DNA of 64,000 nt, from NCBI RefSeq assembly GCF_004119445.1, contig NZ_QICI01000041.1:1-64000 (forward strand), written 5' to 3'. The DNA is from Chryseobacterium sp. CH21 (GTDB taxonomy: Bacteria > Bacteroidota > Bacteroidia > Flavobacteriales > Weeksellaceae). Below, one piece after another: positions 8,351 to 16,310 of this stretch. The notes under the pieces were generated by a model. That model did not search any database. It saw only the letters and a list, made by a program, of their open reading frames with translations, and was not told where the DNA came from. A program made the position numbers and the translations under genes. Position 1 is the stretch's first letter. The number at the start of each line of letters is the position of its first letter.

Positions 8351-8641
8351 ATGAAATTTGAAAACAATAAATCCGGAAACGGCGGTGTTCTTACTTTAAA
8401 TAACGAAACAAAAGAAGTGGGAAGACTTACTTATACTATTTTTCCTGAAGATCATAAATTCATAATCTCTTTCGTATTGGTACACCCGGAATTTGAAGGC
8501 AGAGGAATGGGAAAATATTTAGTTGAAGAAGCCATCAGATTTGCAAGAGAAAACAACTGGAAAGTATACCCGCACTGTTCCTATGCAAGATCTGTGATGA
8601 TGAGAATGAGTGATGTGGACGATATTTTTTTAAAGAATTAA
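8351..8641 (+). CDS. Small GNAT-like N-acetyltransferase
   Basis: A 96-residue protein of the short GCN5-related acetyltransferase family (YidJ/YjdJ type). The acetyl-CoA binding loop is seen as HPEFEGRGMGKYLVEEAI near residues 45-62, followed by WKVYPHCSYARSVM, the usual end of this family. These enzymes contain only the central GNAT core, and their substrates are mostly unknown. The 3' end overlaps the convergent glycosyltransferase gene by 12 nt. A repeat-rich spacer separates it from the RDD gene. Confidence 0.88.
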   Translation: MKFENNKSGNGGVLTLNNETKEVGRLTYTIFPEDHKFIISFVLVHPEFEGRGMGKYLVEEAIRFARENNWKVYPHCSYARSVMMRMSDVDDIFLKN

Positions 8642-9601
8642 AACCTCATTGAGCAGGATATCTTCAATATCATCAGGATAATCCACTTTAAGATGATGAT
8701 CAGAAGCTACCCACTCCATAATTTCCTGAAGATTTAAAACCTTAGAATTGGGGATTCCCATTTTGTCAAGAGCACATGCATTGCATTCCTGCTCATATTG
8801 ATTATGGATAGGAATGACAAATAGTTTTTTATCCATAAACAAGGCTTCCGCCGGACTTTCAAAACCTGCGTTGCACAAAATACCTTCACAGCCTTCAAAG
8901 TATTTCAGATACTGGCTTTCATCAATAGGAAACACTTCCACATTTTTTACTTTCACCTGTACTTTGCTGTATTTTGAAAACACTTTCCATTCCACAGGGA
9001 TTTTTCTTAAAACCTTGATGATATTTTCATCTGCAAAGCTTGGAAGATAGACAAGATAATATCCCTGTTTGTAAGGATTCAGATTTCTGATCTTTCTTCT
9101 GATCACCGGTTTTTTGATCTGTGGATGATAATTCTCAAAATGAAATCCTATTTTTCTCTCGCTGGGAACATAGTATTTTAAAATCATTTCTCCAAGAAAG
9201 TCCTTTTTCTTTGGTTTTGGAGTTTCCGCAAAACTCATGGAAGCTTGATGACTCAGTTCTATCATCGGAAGCTTCTTCAGCTTGGAAGCCCAGCCCGTCA
9301 AAGGTTCATAATCATTAATGATCAAATCATATTGTGACAGCTCAAGTTCTCTGATGGTTTTAGCGGCTTCAAGAAATTTATTTTCTGTAAATGTTTTTCG
9401 GTACGATAAGCCGCCTGTTTTGTTATAAAGAAGGGAAATACCTCTGTATTGGAAATTAATATCAAAATCAGCCTTTAATTGCGACTGGTGTCCACTGATC
9501 AATGTGTCAACAGATGCATATTTTTTGAGAAGAGGAATAATTTCCTGCGCCCTGGCAACATGCCCGTTTCCAGTACCCTGAAATGCATACAAAATCTTCA
9601 T
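8630..9601 (-). CDS. Glycosyltransferase family protein (GT-B type)
   Basis: A 323-residue GT-B-like glycosyltransferase. The N-terminal glycine-rich motif FQGTGNGHVARAQEI and the C-terminal donor-binding region (CNAGFESPAEALFMDKKLFVIP) resemble MurG/UDP-glucuronosyltransferase-like enzymes that act on lipid acceptors. No signal peptide is seen, so it is cytoplasmic or membrane-peripheral. Its start codon directly abuts the stop codon of the LpxH-like phosphoesterase gene, so both are probably made from one mRNA and may serve the same envelope lipid or glycan step. Donor and acceptor cannot be named from sequence. Confidence 0.85.
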   Translation of the reverse strand: MKILYAFQGTGNGHVARAQEIIPLLKKYASVDTLISGHQSQLKADFDINFQYRGISLLYNKTGGLSYRKTFTENKFLEAAKTIRELELSQYDLIINDYEPLTGWASKLKKLPMIELSHQASMSFAETPKPKKKDFLGEMILKYYVPSERKIGFHFENYHPQIKKPVIRRKIRNLNPYKQGYYLVYLPSFADENIIKVLRKIPVEWKVFSKYSKVQVKVKNVEVFPIDESQYLKYFEGCEGILCNAGFESPAEALFMDKKLFVIPIHNQYEQECNACALDKMGIPNSKVLNLQEIMEWVASDHHLKVDYPDDIEDILLNEVLIL

Positions 9602-10426
9602 TTAGGAAAAGTTGGTTACAATTTTTAAAAGAGCAGAATTATCCATCTCCGGGATTTCTTCCACTTCATCATCTTTCAGTAAGTGTTTATGGTCATCATA
9701 GTAAAAAATCTTCCATTCTTTATCATAATATTCTAAAGCAGACAGATTTTCAATCCAGTCACCGGAGTTCAAATAAGTACAGGATCCTTTTTTATTGACT
9801 ACCTCACGAATCTGTGGTTGATGGATATGCCCACACACCACATAATCATATTGATTGTCAATGGCCAGCTCAGAGGCTGTAAGTTCAAAATCTCCGATAT
9901 ATTTAACTGCTTTTTTCACATTGTTTTTGATCTTTTTTGAAAACGAGTATTTCTCTTTACCCATTTTTTCTAAGAACCAATTTACAACATTATTGATAAT
10001 AATAAGAAGATCATACCCTTTTCCGCCAAGTTTGGCGATCCATTTGGAATGCTGGACGGATGCATCGAAAACATCACCATGAAATATCCAGGCTTTTTTC
10101 TGATCGATATTCAGACAGACTTTATTACAGACTTTAAGTTTTCCGAGTTCAAAATCTGTAAACTTACGAAACATCTCATCATGATTGCCTGTAATGTAAT
10201 AGACGTCTGTGTTCTTTGTGGCTAATGAAAGAATCTTTCTGATTACTTTCAAATGAGGTTTAGGGAAGTAAGACTTTTTAAACTGCCAGATATCAATAAT
10301 ATCGCCGTTTAAAACTAAAGTTTTAGGCTGGATAGAATTGAGATATCTCAACAATTCTTTAGCCTTACATCCATAAGTTCCCAAATGAACATCCGATATA
10401 ACAACTAATTCAATGTTTCTTTTCAT
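9602..10426 (-). CDS. Metallophosphoesterase, UDP-2,3-diacylglucosamine diphosphatase-like
   Basis: A 274-residue calcineurin-like phosphoesterase. The metal-binding motifs appear in order: ISDVHLG near the N-terminus, NGDIIDIW, TGNHDE, FHGDVFD and VCGHIHQPQ. This is the LpxH-type set, and the family hydrolyses UDP-2,3-diacylglucosamine in lipid A synthesis or related pyrophosphates. Bacteroidetes carry more than one relative, so exact identity with LpxH is not certain. The start at 10426 (MKRNIELVVISDVHLG) is preferred over an ATG four codons upstream. It is immediately followed by the glycosyltransferase gene. Confidence 0.87.
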   Translation of the reverse strand: MKRNIELVVISDVHLGTYGCKAKELLRYLNSIQPKTLVLNGDIIDIWQFKKSYFPKPHLKVIRKILSLATKNTDVYYITGNHDEMFRKFTDFELGKLKVCNKVCLNIDQKKAWIFHGDVFDASVQHSKWIAKLGGKGYDLLIIINNVVNWFLEKMGKEKYSFSKKIKNNVKKAVKYIGDFELTASELAIDNQYDYVVCGHIHQPQIREVVNKKGSCTYLNSGDWIENLSALEYYDKEWKIFYYDDHKHLLKDDEVEEIPEMDNSALLKIVTNFS

Positions 10427-10483
10427 AGTTTTGTACAAAGAAACTAATTGAAAATTAACTGTATATGAATGCTATATTATTTT

Positions 10484-11224
10484 TTATAAAGAGTCCATCA
10501 GCTCTTCTGTGATTTCCATGTTGTGATAAACGTTTTGAACGTCGTCATCCTCTTCGAAACGCTCAAGCATTTTCATGTTAGCTTTGAACTGTTCTGCGTT
10601 TACTTCTTTTGTATTGTTTGGAATTCTCTGAAGTTCTGCACTTTTTGCTTCAATTCCAAGATCATCCAATTTGTGAGATAAAGAACCGAAATCTTCAAAA
10701 GCAGTTGTAATCATTACTTCTTCTTCGTCTTTTTCTACATCTTCTGCACCTCCGTCAATCATTTCCATTTCAAAATCATCCCAATCCATTTTGATTTGAG
10801 CTAAATCAATGGTGAAAATTCCTTTTCTGTCGAAGATAAATGCTAATTCACCGTTTTTACCAAGGTTACCGTCAAACTTATTGAAAACAGCTCTTACATT
10901 GGCTACAGTTCTTGTTGTATTGTTTGTAGTACATTCTACAAAAAAAGCAACACCACCTTGCCCATACCCTTCATAAGTGATTTCTTCATAGTTTTCTGCA
11001 TCTACACCACTTGCTTTCTTAATTGCTCTTTCTACATTATCCTTAGGCATGTTGGCCCCTTTTGCGTTTTGGATACATCTTCTCAGTGCAGGATTAGATT
11101 CAGGATCTGTACCTCCAGCTTTTACAGCTAGTGCAATATCCTTTCCTATTTTAGAGAATGTTTTGGCCATTTTATCCCATCTGGCCATTTTAGAAGCTTT
11201 TCTATATTCAAATGCTCTTCCCAT
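10484..11224 (-). CDS. YebC/PmpR family protein
   Basis: A 246-residue YebC/PmpR protein. The family start MGRAFEYRKASKMARWDKMAKTFSKIGK is seen at 11224, so an ATG 11 codons upstream is not used here. The conserved NMPKDNVERAIKKASG, YEGYGQGGVAFFVE and NGELAFIFDRKGIF segments follow. YebC proteins were described as transcriptional regulators; recent work links the family to relief of ribosome stalling. It lies downstream of ompA but is separated by a strong terminator, so it is likely transcribed alone. Confidence 0.95.
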   Translation of the reverse strand: MGRAFEYRKASKMARWDKMAKTFSKIGKDIALAVKAGGTDPESNPALRRCIQNAKGANMPKDNVERAIKKASGVDAENYEEITYEGYGQGGVAFFVECTTNNTTRTVANVRAVFNKFDGNLGKNGELAFIFDRKGIFTIDLAQIKMDWDDFEMEMIDGGAEDVEKDEEEVMITTAFEDFGSLSHKLDDLGIEAKSAELQRIPNNTKEVNAEQFKANMKMLERFEEDDDVQNVYHNMEITEELMDSL

Positions 11225-11273
11225 TTTAATTTTTAAATTTCCAACAAAATTACTCAAAAGTCAACAAAAAAAA

Positions 11274-11300
11274 AATACCTCCAATAAAATTGGAGGTATT
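11274..11300 (-). terminator. Terminator after ompA
   Basis: A perfect 12-bp stem (AATACCTCCAAT with ATTGGAGGTATT) and a 3-nt loop, followed on the minus strand by a long T run (A run at 11266-11275 on plus). It starts 20 nt past the ompA stop. Confidence 0.92.
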
Positions 11301-11319
11301 CATTATTTAGAAAAATTAA

Positions 11320-12831
11320 TTATTTTTTCTTTTTAGCAGCAGCTTTTTTCTTAGCTGGAGCTTTTTTAGCTTTTTTCACTACAGTCTTCTTCTCTACAAC
11401 TTCTAGATCAGATTTCTTAAGTGCATCCCAAGCAGCACCGTTGATAGCCTCAACAACTACTTTTCTGTCAACCATTCTTTCAGCGTCAGAAGCTTTTTCA
11501 GAAACAGTAGCGTCTCTTTCACCAACTCCTACTGATTTCAATTGATTACCACTAACACCTCTAGCTTCTAGAGCACCTACTACTGAAGCAGCTCTTTGTC
11601 TAGAAAGTTTCAAGTTGTAAGCATCAGCACCTTTCTTATCAGTGTGACCTGTTACTAAGAATGTACCATCGTTAGATTGCTTAATGATAGTCGCAGCTTG
11701 ATCTAATTTACCGCTAGATTCAGGTCTGATAGTAGCCTTATTGAAATCAAATAAGATATCTTTAAGAGCACCAGTAGCTTCTTTAGCGATTACATCTTTT
11801 GGCTTAGGACATCCGTTGTATTCTGGAAGACCTGGAACAGTAGGACAAGCATCATCTTTATCTAAGATACCGTCACCGTCTGTATCTGGCCAAGGACAAC
11901 CGTTGTTTTCAGCAGGACCTGCTACTGTAGGACAAGCGTCATCTTTGTCGATTACACCGTCACCGTCAGTATCTGGCCAAGGGCATCCGTTGTTTTCAAC
12001 TGGACCAGCCACTTCTGGACATTGATCGTCTTTATCTGGAACTCCGTCACCGTCAGTATCAGGACATCCTTGGAATTCTGGTAAACCTGGAGTATCTGGA
12101 CAAAGATCATCTTTATCTAGGATACCATCCTTATCTCTATCTCTGTTTCCAAATCTGAATAAGATAGAAGCAGAAGCTTGCCAGAAGTTAGCCACTGTAG
12201 ATTTATCACCTGGAGTTGATACATAATCTCCTTGAACACCAAGACCGAAGTTCTTAGTTACCCAGAAGTTAGCACCAGCACCTGTAGCTACAGTAAAGTG
12301 GTTAGCTTTACCATTTTCGTTACCATCCTTACCATTTACAACGTTTTCGATTGGATTACCGTTAGCATCAACAGATGTTCTAGGGAAAGTAAGAGCTGTA
12401 TAGTCATGTCTTAAGTAGTTAGCACCAACTCTTAAATATGGATCAAACCAAGATTCTTCGTTCCATAAAAGACCTGCAGCGTGAGCCTGGAAACCTAGAC
12501 CTGTCATTAGGAAAAATTCTTTCCCCATGTTGAATCTTTTGTTTTCAACATTTCCAACAGAAGTCTGCCAGTCAATTACTAAACCTTTACCAACATTTCT
12601 AGCAACTGTTAACTTAGATAGTGGAGGTGTAATAGAGAAATTGTTCACATTGAACATACTCTTTGTCAAATTGTTAGCAGAGAACGTATTACTGAAGCTT
12701 GAACGTGCTGCTACATGATTTTCTGCATGAGCACCAACTCCGATTAACCACGGATTGTTGGTAGTCTGTGCGAAAACAGTAGAGGCAACAGTAAGCGCCA
12801 ATGCTGAAATTCCTAATTTTAGATTTTTCAT
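11320..12831 (-). CDS. OmpA family outer-membrane protein with TSP3 repeats
   Basis: A 503-residue outer-membrane protein. A signal peptide (ending near TVFAQ) is followed by a beta-barrel of about 200 residues. Four to five thrombospondin type 3-like calcium-binding repeats come next (DRDKDGILDKDDLCP, DTDGDGVPDKDDQCP, DTDGDGVIDKDDACP and so on, about residues 231-345). A C-terminal OmpA domain follows, with the peptidoglycan-binding core VTGHTDKKGADAYNLKLSRQRAASV. The last 25 residues are a Lys/Ala-rich tail (KKAKKAPAKKKAAAKKKK), unusual for a periplasmic domain. It is the likely abundant structural porin tethering the outer membrane to peptidoglycan. A promoter-like pair lies at 12861-12892. 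Confidence 0.95.
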   Translation of the reverse strand: MKNLKLGISALALTVASTVFAQTTNNPWLIGVGAHAENHVAARSSFSNTFSANNLTKSMFNVNNFSITPPLSKLTVARNVGKGLVIDWQTSVGNVENKRFNMGKEFFLMTGLGFQAHAAGLLWNEESWFDPYLRVGANYLRHDYTALTFPRTSVDANGNPIENVVNGKDGNENGKANHFTVATGAGANFWVTKNFGLGVQGDYVSTPGDKSTVANFWQASASILFRFGNRDRDKDGILDKDDLCPDTPGLPEFQGCPDTDGDGVPDKDDQCPEVAGPVENNGCPWPDTDGDGVIDKDDACPTVAGPAENNGCPWPDTDGDGILDKDDACPTVPGLPEYNGCPKPKDVIAKEATGALKDILFDFNKATIRPESSGKLDQAATIIKQSNDGTFLVTGHTDKKGADAYNLKLSRQRAASVVGALEARGVSGNQLKSVGVGERDATVSEKASDAERMVDRKVVVEAINGAAWDALKKSDLEVVEKKTVVKKAKKAPAKKKAAAKKKK

Positions 12832-12860
12832 AGAATTAAATGATTAAATAATTGATAATG

Positions 12861-12892
12861 CAAAATAAATATAATTTTTCTTTATATACAAA
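12861..12892 (-). promoter_or_regulatory. Candidate promoter of ompA
   Basis: On the minus strand a TTTG (12892-12889) is followed after 21 nt by TATTTTG (12867-12861), one base short of the TAnnTTTG consensus. The box lies 30 nt upstream of the ompA start codon. Confidence 0.5.
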
Positions 12893-12906
12893 GTTTTCAA
12901 TGATTT

Positions 12907-13365
12907 TTAACTTTTCTTTAATATTCTGTCGAGGTTCCGTTTATTTTCTCTATCTTTTATCGCCTCTCTTTTATCGAAAAGTTTTTTCCCTCTACCAAGG
13001 GCTATCAGAACTTTTGCTTTCCCTCGGTCAGTGATATATAATTTTAAAGGTATTATGGTGTTCCCAGCATCCTTTAACTTTTTTTCAAGTTTTTGCAATT
13101 CTTTTTTGTGCAAGAGCAATTTCCGTTCCCTTTTTGTTTTATGATTATAAAAAGTTCCTAATTTATACTCATCAATCATCATGTTTATGATGTATAATTC
13201 CCCATCAATAAACTGACAGAAGGATTCTGTGATAGATGCTTTGGAAGAACGTAAAGATTTTATTTCTGTACCCGTCAAAACCATTCCGGCTTCGTATTCT
13301 TCCAGAATTTCATATTCAAAACGGGCTCTTCTATTTAATATGCTAACTGTTTTTTCAATCTTCAT
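12907..13365 (-). CDS. smpB: SsrA-binding protein
   Basis: A 152-residue SmpB, the partner of tmRNA in rescue of stalled ribosomes. The family signature is complete: ILNRRARFEYEILEEYEAGMVLTGTEIKSLRSSKASI, then FCQFIDGELYIINMMI and HKTKRERKLLLHKKEL, ending with a basic C-terminal tail (GKKLFDKREAIKDRENKRNLDRI) that enters the decoding centre. MKIEK at 13365 is chosen as start; the preceding ATG is equally possible. It is divergent from the ABC-F gene, which also acts on ribosomes. Confidence 0.95.
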   Translation of the reverse strand: MKIEKTVSILNRRARFEYEILEEYEAGMVLTGTEIKSLRSSKASITESFCQFIDGELYIINMMIDEYKLGTFYNHKTKRERKLLLHKKELQKLEKKLKDAGNTIIPLKLYITDRGKAKVLIALGRGKKLFDKREAIKDRENKRNLDRILKKS

Positions 13366-13458
13366 CATTTTAAAATTTCGTTAATAAAATATATAAAAAA
13401 TACCATACATTTAAAAACTTGACTATTATATTATTACAGAATACCCAAATTCTTTTCG

Positions 13459-13466
13459 TATTTTTG
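13459..13466 (+). promoter_or_regulatory. Candidate -7 box (TATTTTTG) of the ABC-F gene
   Basis: TATTTTTG matches TAnnTTTG and ends 20 nt before the start codon at 13487. No convincing -33 TTG is seen at the usual distance, so the call rests on the -7 box alone. Confidence 0.45.
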
Positions 13467-13486
13467 CGCCAAATTTACAAAACTAT

Positions 13487-15109
13487 ATGTTAACAGTATC
13501 TAACTTATCTTTACAATTCGGGAAAAGAATTCTTTTTGACGAGGTAAATATTATGTTTACCAAAGGAAACTGCTACGGGATCATCGGAGCAAACGGTGCG
13601 GGAAAGTCTACATTCCTGAAAATACTAACAGGAAAGCAGGATCCTACAACAGGGCATGTATCTCTGGAACCAGGGAAAAGAATGTCAGTTTTGGAGCAGG
13701 ATCACTTTGCTTATGATCAGTATACTGTTCTTGAAGCTGTTTTGAGAGGTAATAAGAAATTATTTGAGATAAAAGAGGAAATGGATGCGTTATACGCAAA
13801 AGAAGATTTCTCTGACGAAGACGGTATTAAAGCCGGAGAATTAGGTGTAATTTATGATGAAATGGGAGGATGGACCGCAGAATCTGATGCGCAGACTATG
13901 CTTTCAAACGTTGGAATCAAAGATGATATGCACTGGCAAATGATGAGTGAACTTGAGAATAAAGACAAAGTAAAGGTTCTTTTGGCTCAGGCACTTTTCG
14001 GAAACCCTGATGTGTTGATTCTGGATGAGCCTACCAACGACCTTGACATTGATACCATCTCATGGTTGGAAGATTTCCTTGCAGACTATGAAAATACAGT
14101 AATCGTTGTATCTCACGACCGTCACTTCCTTGATACGGTTTGTACACACATCGGTGACTTGGATTATGCTAAGCTAAACCTTTACACCGGTAACTACTCT
14201 TTCTGGTATCAGGCTTCTCAATTGGCAACAAGACAAAGAGCTCAAGCCAACAAGAAAGCAGAAGAGAAGAAAAAGGAACTTCAGGACTTCATCGCAAGAT
14301 TCAGTTCTAACGTTGCTAAGGCAAAGCAGGCTACTGCAAGAAAGAAAATGATCGACAAATTAAATATTGACGATATCAAGCCTTCTTCAAGAAGATACCC
14401 TGCTATTATTTTCGAAATGGAAAGAGAGGCCGGAGATCAGATTTTAGATGTAAAAGGTCTTGAGAAAACAAAAGACGGTGAATTACTATTCTCTAACATT
14501 GATTTAAATCTTAAGAAGGGGGACAAAGTAGCTATACTTTCTAAAAACTCTTTGGCGATTACAGAATTTTTCGAAATTCTGGCCGGAAATGTAGAAGCTG
14601 ACAAAGGAACCGTTGCATGGGGAGTTACAACCAACCAGTCTCACATGCCTTTGGATAACACCAACTTCTTCCAGGAAGATCTAAGTTTAGTTGACTGGTT
14701 GAGACAGTTTACAAAGAATGACGAAGAGCGTCACGAAGAGTTCGTAAGAGGATTCTTAGGAAGAATGTTATTCTCAGGAGATGAAGCTTTGAAATCTTGC
14801 AAAGTACTTTCCGGAGGTGAGAAAATGAGATGTATGTTCAGCAGAATGATGCTTCAGAAAGCTAACGTTCTTTTACTAGATGAACCTACCAACCACTTAG
14901 ACCTTGAAAGTATCACAACGTTGAACAACTCTTTATCCAACTTCAAAGGAAATCTTTTACTGGCATCTCATGACCACGAAATGCTTTCAACAGTCTGTAA
15001 CAGAATCGTTGAACTGACTCCTACAGGAATCATTGATAGAGAAATGACTTATGACGAATACCTTGCTGATAAAAAGGTAAAAGAATTAAGAGAGAAAATG
15101 TATTCTTAA
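13487..15109 (+). CDS. ABC-F family ATPase (YbiT/YkpA-like)
   Basis: A 540-residue protein with two ABC domains and no membrane segment, closest to YbiT/YkpA-type ABC-F proteins, which bind the ribosome. NBD1 has an intact Walker A (GANGAGKST, residues 34-42) and Walker B with LDEPTNDLD, but its signature reads SELENKD (about 154-160) instead of LSGGE. NBD2 has an intact LSGGEK signature (about 441-446) and LLLDEPTNHLD, but its Walker A region reads AILSKNSLAIT (about 348-358) with no GKS/T. The linker is Lys/Arg-rich. One composite ATP site should therefore be normal and the other degenerate. Whether this member is a translation factor or an antibiotic-resistance protein cannot be told. Confidence 0.9.
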   Translation: MLTVSNLSLQFGKRILFDEVNIMFTKGNCYGIIGANGAGKSTFLKILTGKQDPTTGHVSLEPGKRMSVLEQDHFAYDQYTVLEAVLRGNKKLFEIKEEMDALYAKEDFSDEDGIKAGELGVIYDEMGGWTAESDAQTMLSNVGIKDDMHWQMMSELENKDKVKVLLAQALFGNPDVLILDEPTNDLDIDTISWLEDFLADYENTVIVVSHDRHFLDTVCTHIGDLDYAKLNLYTGNYSFWYQASQLATRQRAQANKKAEEKKKELQDFIARFSSNVAKAKQATARKKMIDKLNIDDIKPSSRRYPAIIFEMEREAGDQILDVKGLEKTKDGELLFSNIDLNLKKGDKVAILSKNSLAITEFFEILAGNVEADKGTVAWGVTTNQSHMPLDNTNFFQEDLSLVDWLRQFTKNDEERHEEFVRGFLGRMLFSGDEALKSCKVLSGGEKMRCMFSRMMLQKANVLLLDEPTNHLDLESITTLNNSLSNFKGNLLLASHDHEMLSTVCNRIVELTPTGIIDREMTYDEYLADKKVKELREKMYS

Positions 15110-15134
15110 TCCGAACAACATTAAAATTTATATA

Positions 15135-15168
15135 AAAATCCCTCAAAGTAAATGCTTTGAGGGATTTT
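15135..15168. terminator. Bidirectional terminator between the ABC-F and M48 genes
   Basis: A perfect 14-bp stem, AAAATCCCTCAAAG with CTTTGAGGGATTTT, and a 6-nt loop, with T-rich sequence on both strands. It lies 25 nt past the ABC-F stop and 24 nt past the convergent M48 protease stop. Confidence 0.9.
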
Positions 15169-15191
15169 CGTTTAAACAATAAATAAAATAA

Positions 15192-16004
15192 TTATTTCGT
15201 CAGTTTTGCTGTAGGCAAAGAAACGGTTCCCGGATCTTTCCATAAGCCATCTTTTTCTGCTTTCTTTTTAATAGATTCGGCTCTTTTGTTGCTATCCGGA
15301 TGAGAATTGAACATTTTCTCAAAATTGGTCTGTGCACTTCCTTCTGAAAGTAAACCTAATTTTTTGAATGCTGTATAAGCTCCTACCACATCATATTTAT
15401 TTGCTTTCATGAAATCATATGAATATGTATCTGCTTCCGACTCCTGTTTTTTGCTGTGTGAAGCATCCAAAAAAGCATTTGCCATCTTTCCTACCTGGCT
15501 TTCATTAAGTGTGGCTACCGCTGATGAAGCAGATGAAGCGGCATCTAATGCAGCTGCTTTCAGGTAAGCCGATTTCATAGCATCCTTGGTATCCTGATTT
15601 TTCACGTGCCCAATTTCATGTCCGATAACTGCAAGTAATTCATTATCCGTCATAATATCCATCAGAGAGGAGAATACACGCACACTTCCGTCTGCACAGG
15701 CAAACGCATTAATGTCTTTTACTTTGTAAACTTTATAATTTAAATTCAACCCGTCCTGAGATTTGTGTTTTCCAAACAGTTTGTTCAGTCTCACGGTATA
15801 CGGATCTTTAGGACCTGCTACAGCATTATTTTTATCCATCCAATCTACTGATTCTTTGGATAATTTAACGGCATCTTCGTTGGTAAATGTTAAGGCTTTT
15901 GCACCGTTTGAGACCATTCCGGCAGCTTTTCCGAGATTAATTTTCTGTGCATTGATCGAATACATAGCCCCCAATAACATAAGGCTTAAAGTAATTTTTT
16001 TCAT
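15192..16004 (-). CDS. M48 family metalloprotease, secreted
   Basis: A 270-residue exported M48 peptidase. A signal peptide (MKKITLSLMLLGAMYSINAQ) is followed by the zinc-binding HEIGH motif near residue 130 and the third ligand in the downstream QESEADTYSYDFM segment. Family members such as BepA/LoiP act in periplasmic quality control of outer-membrane proteins, so a periplasmic or lipid-side role is likely. The start at 16004 gives a standard signal peptide; an ATG two codons upstream is possible. It is convergent with the ABC-F gene. Confidence 0.92.
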   Translation of the reverse strand: MKKITLSLMLLGAMYSINAQKINLGKAAGMVSNGAKALTFTNEDAVKLSKESVDWMDKNNAVAGPKDPYTVRLNKLFGKHKSQDGLNLNYKVYKVKDINAFACADGSVRVFSSLMDIMTDNELLAVIGHEIGHVKNQDTKDAMKSAYLKAAALDAASSASSAVATLNESQVGKMANAFLDASHSKKQESEADTYSYDFMKANKYDVVGAYTAFKKLGLLSEGSAQTNFEKMFNSHPDSNKRAESIKKKAEKDGLWKDPGTVSLPTAKLTK

Positions 16005-16310
16005 AGTCATTTAAAATTTGGAGCACGAAGATAACTTTTTTGAGAATTATAGAGGTAAAATTTACTTAAATCTTTACTGAATATTATTTTTATTCTCAAC
16101 AAGATGATCATAAAAACACTTAAAAAGTATCATTTGAATGAGTACAGCATCACTGTAAAGACAACCTCTGAAGGAAATAGAAAGAGAGATATTACGATCA
16201 TTTTTATCAGCAGGGATAAGTTTTACAAATGATACCGTAAGTCTTATTTCAAAATCTAATTTGCTGATTTTTAAAGCCGCTTTTAGAACTTTTTTCCTTA
16301 TTTTTGTGAA
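16005..16310. other. Intergenic region between the M48 protease and recJ
   Basis: About 306 bases. A minus-strand open frame of 81 codons (16074-16319, start MTHFTKIRKK) overlaps the first codons of recJ; it shows no recognised domain and I treat it as unlikely to be a gene. A TAnnTTTG box for recJ lies at 16299-16306. No RNA gene or repeat is seen. Confidence 0.5.
16299..16306 (+). promoter_or_regulatory. Candidate -7 box (TATTTTTG) directly before recJ
   Basis: TATTTTTG fits TAnnTTTG and ends only 4 nt before the recJ ATG at 16311. If it is used, transcription would start at or next to the start codon, giving a leaderless or nearly leaderless mRNA. No clear -33 TTG lies at the normal spacing, so this is tentative. 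Confidence 0.35.

Noticed and set aside
11741..12025. Open frame opposite ompA
   Set aside because: It is the antisense of the TSP3 repeats; the repeated pattern comes from the repeats.
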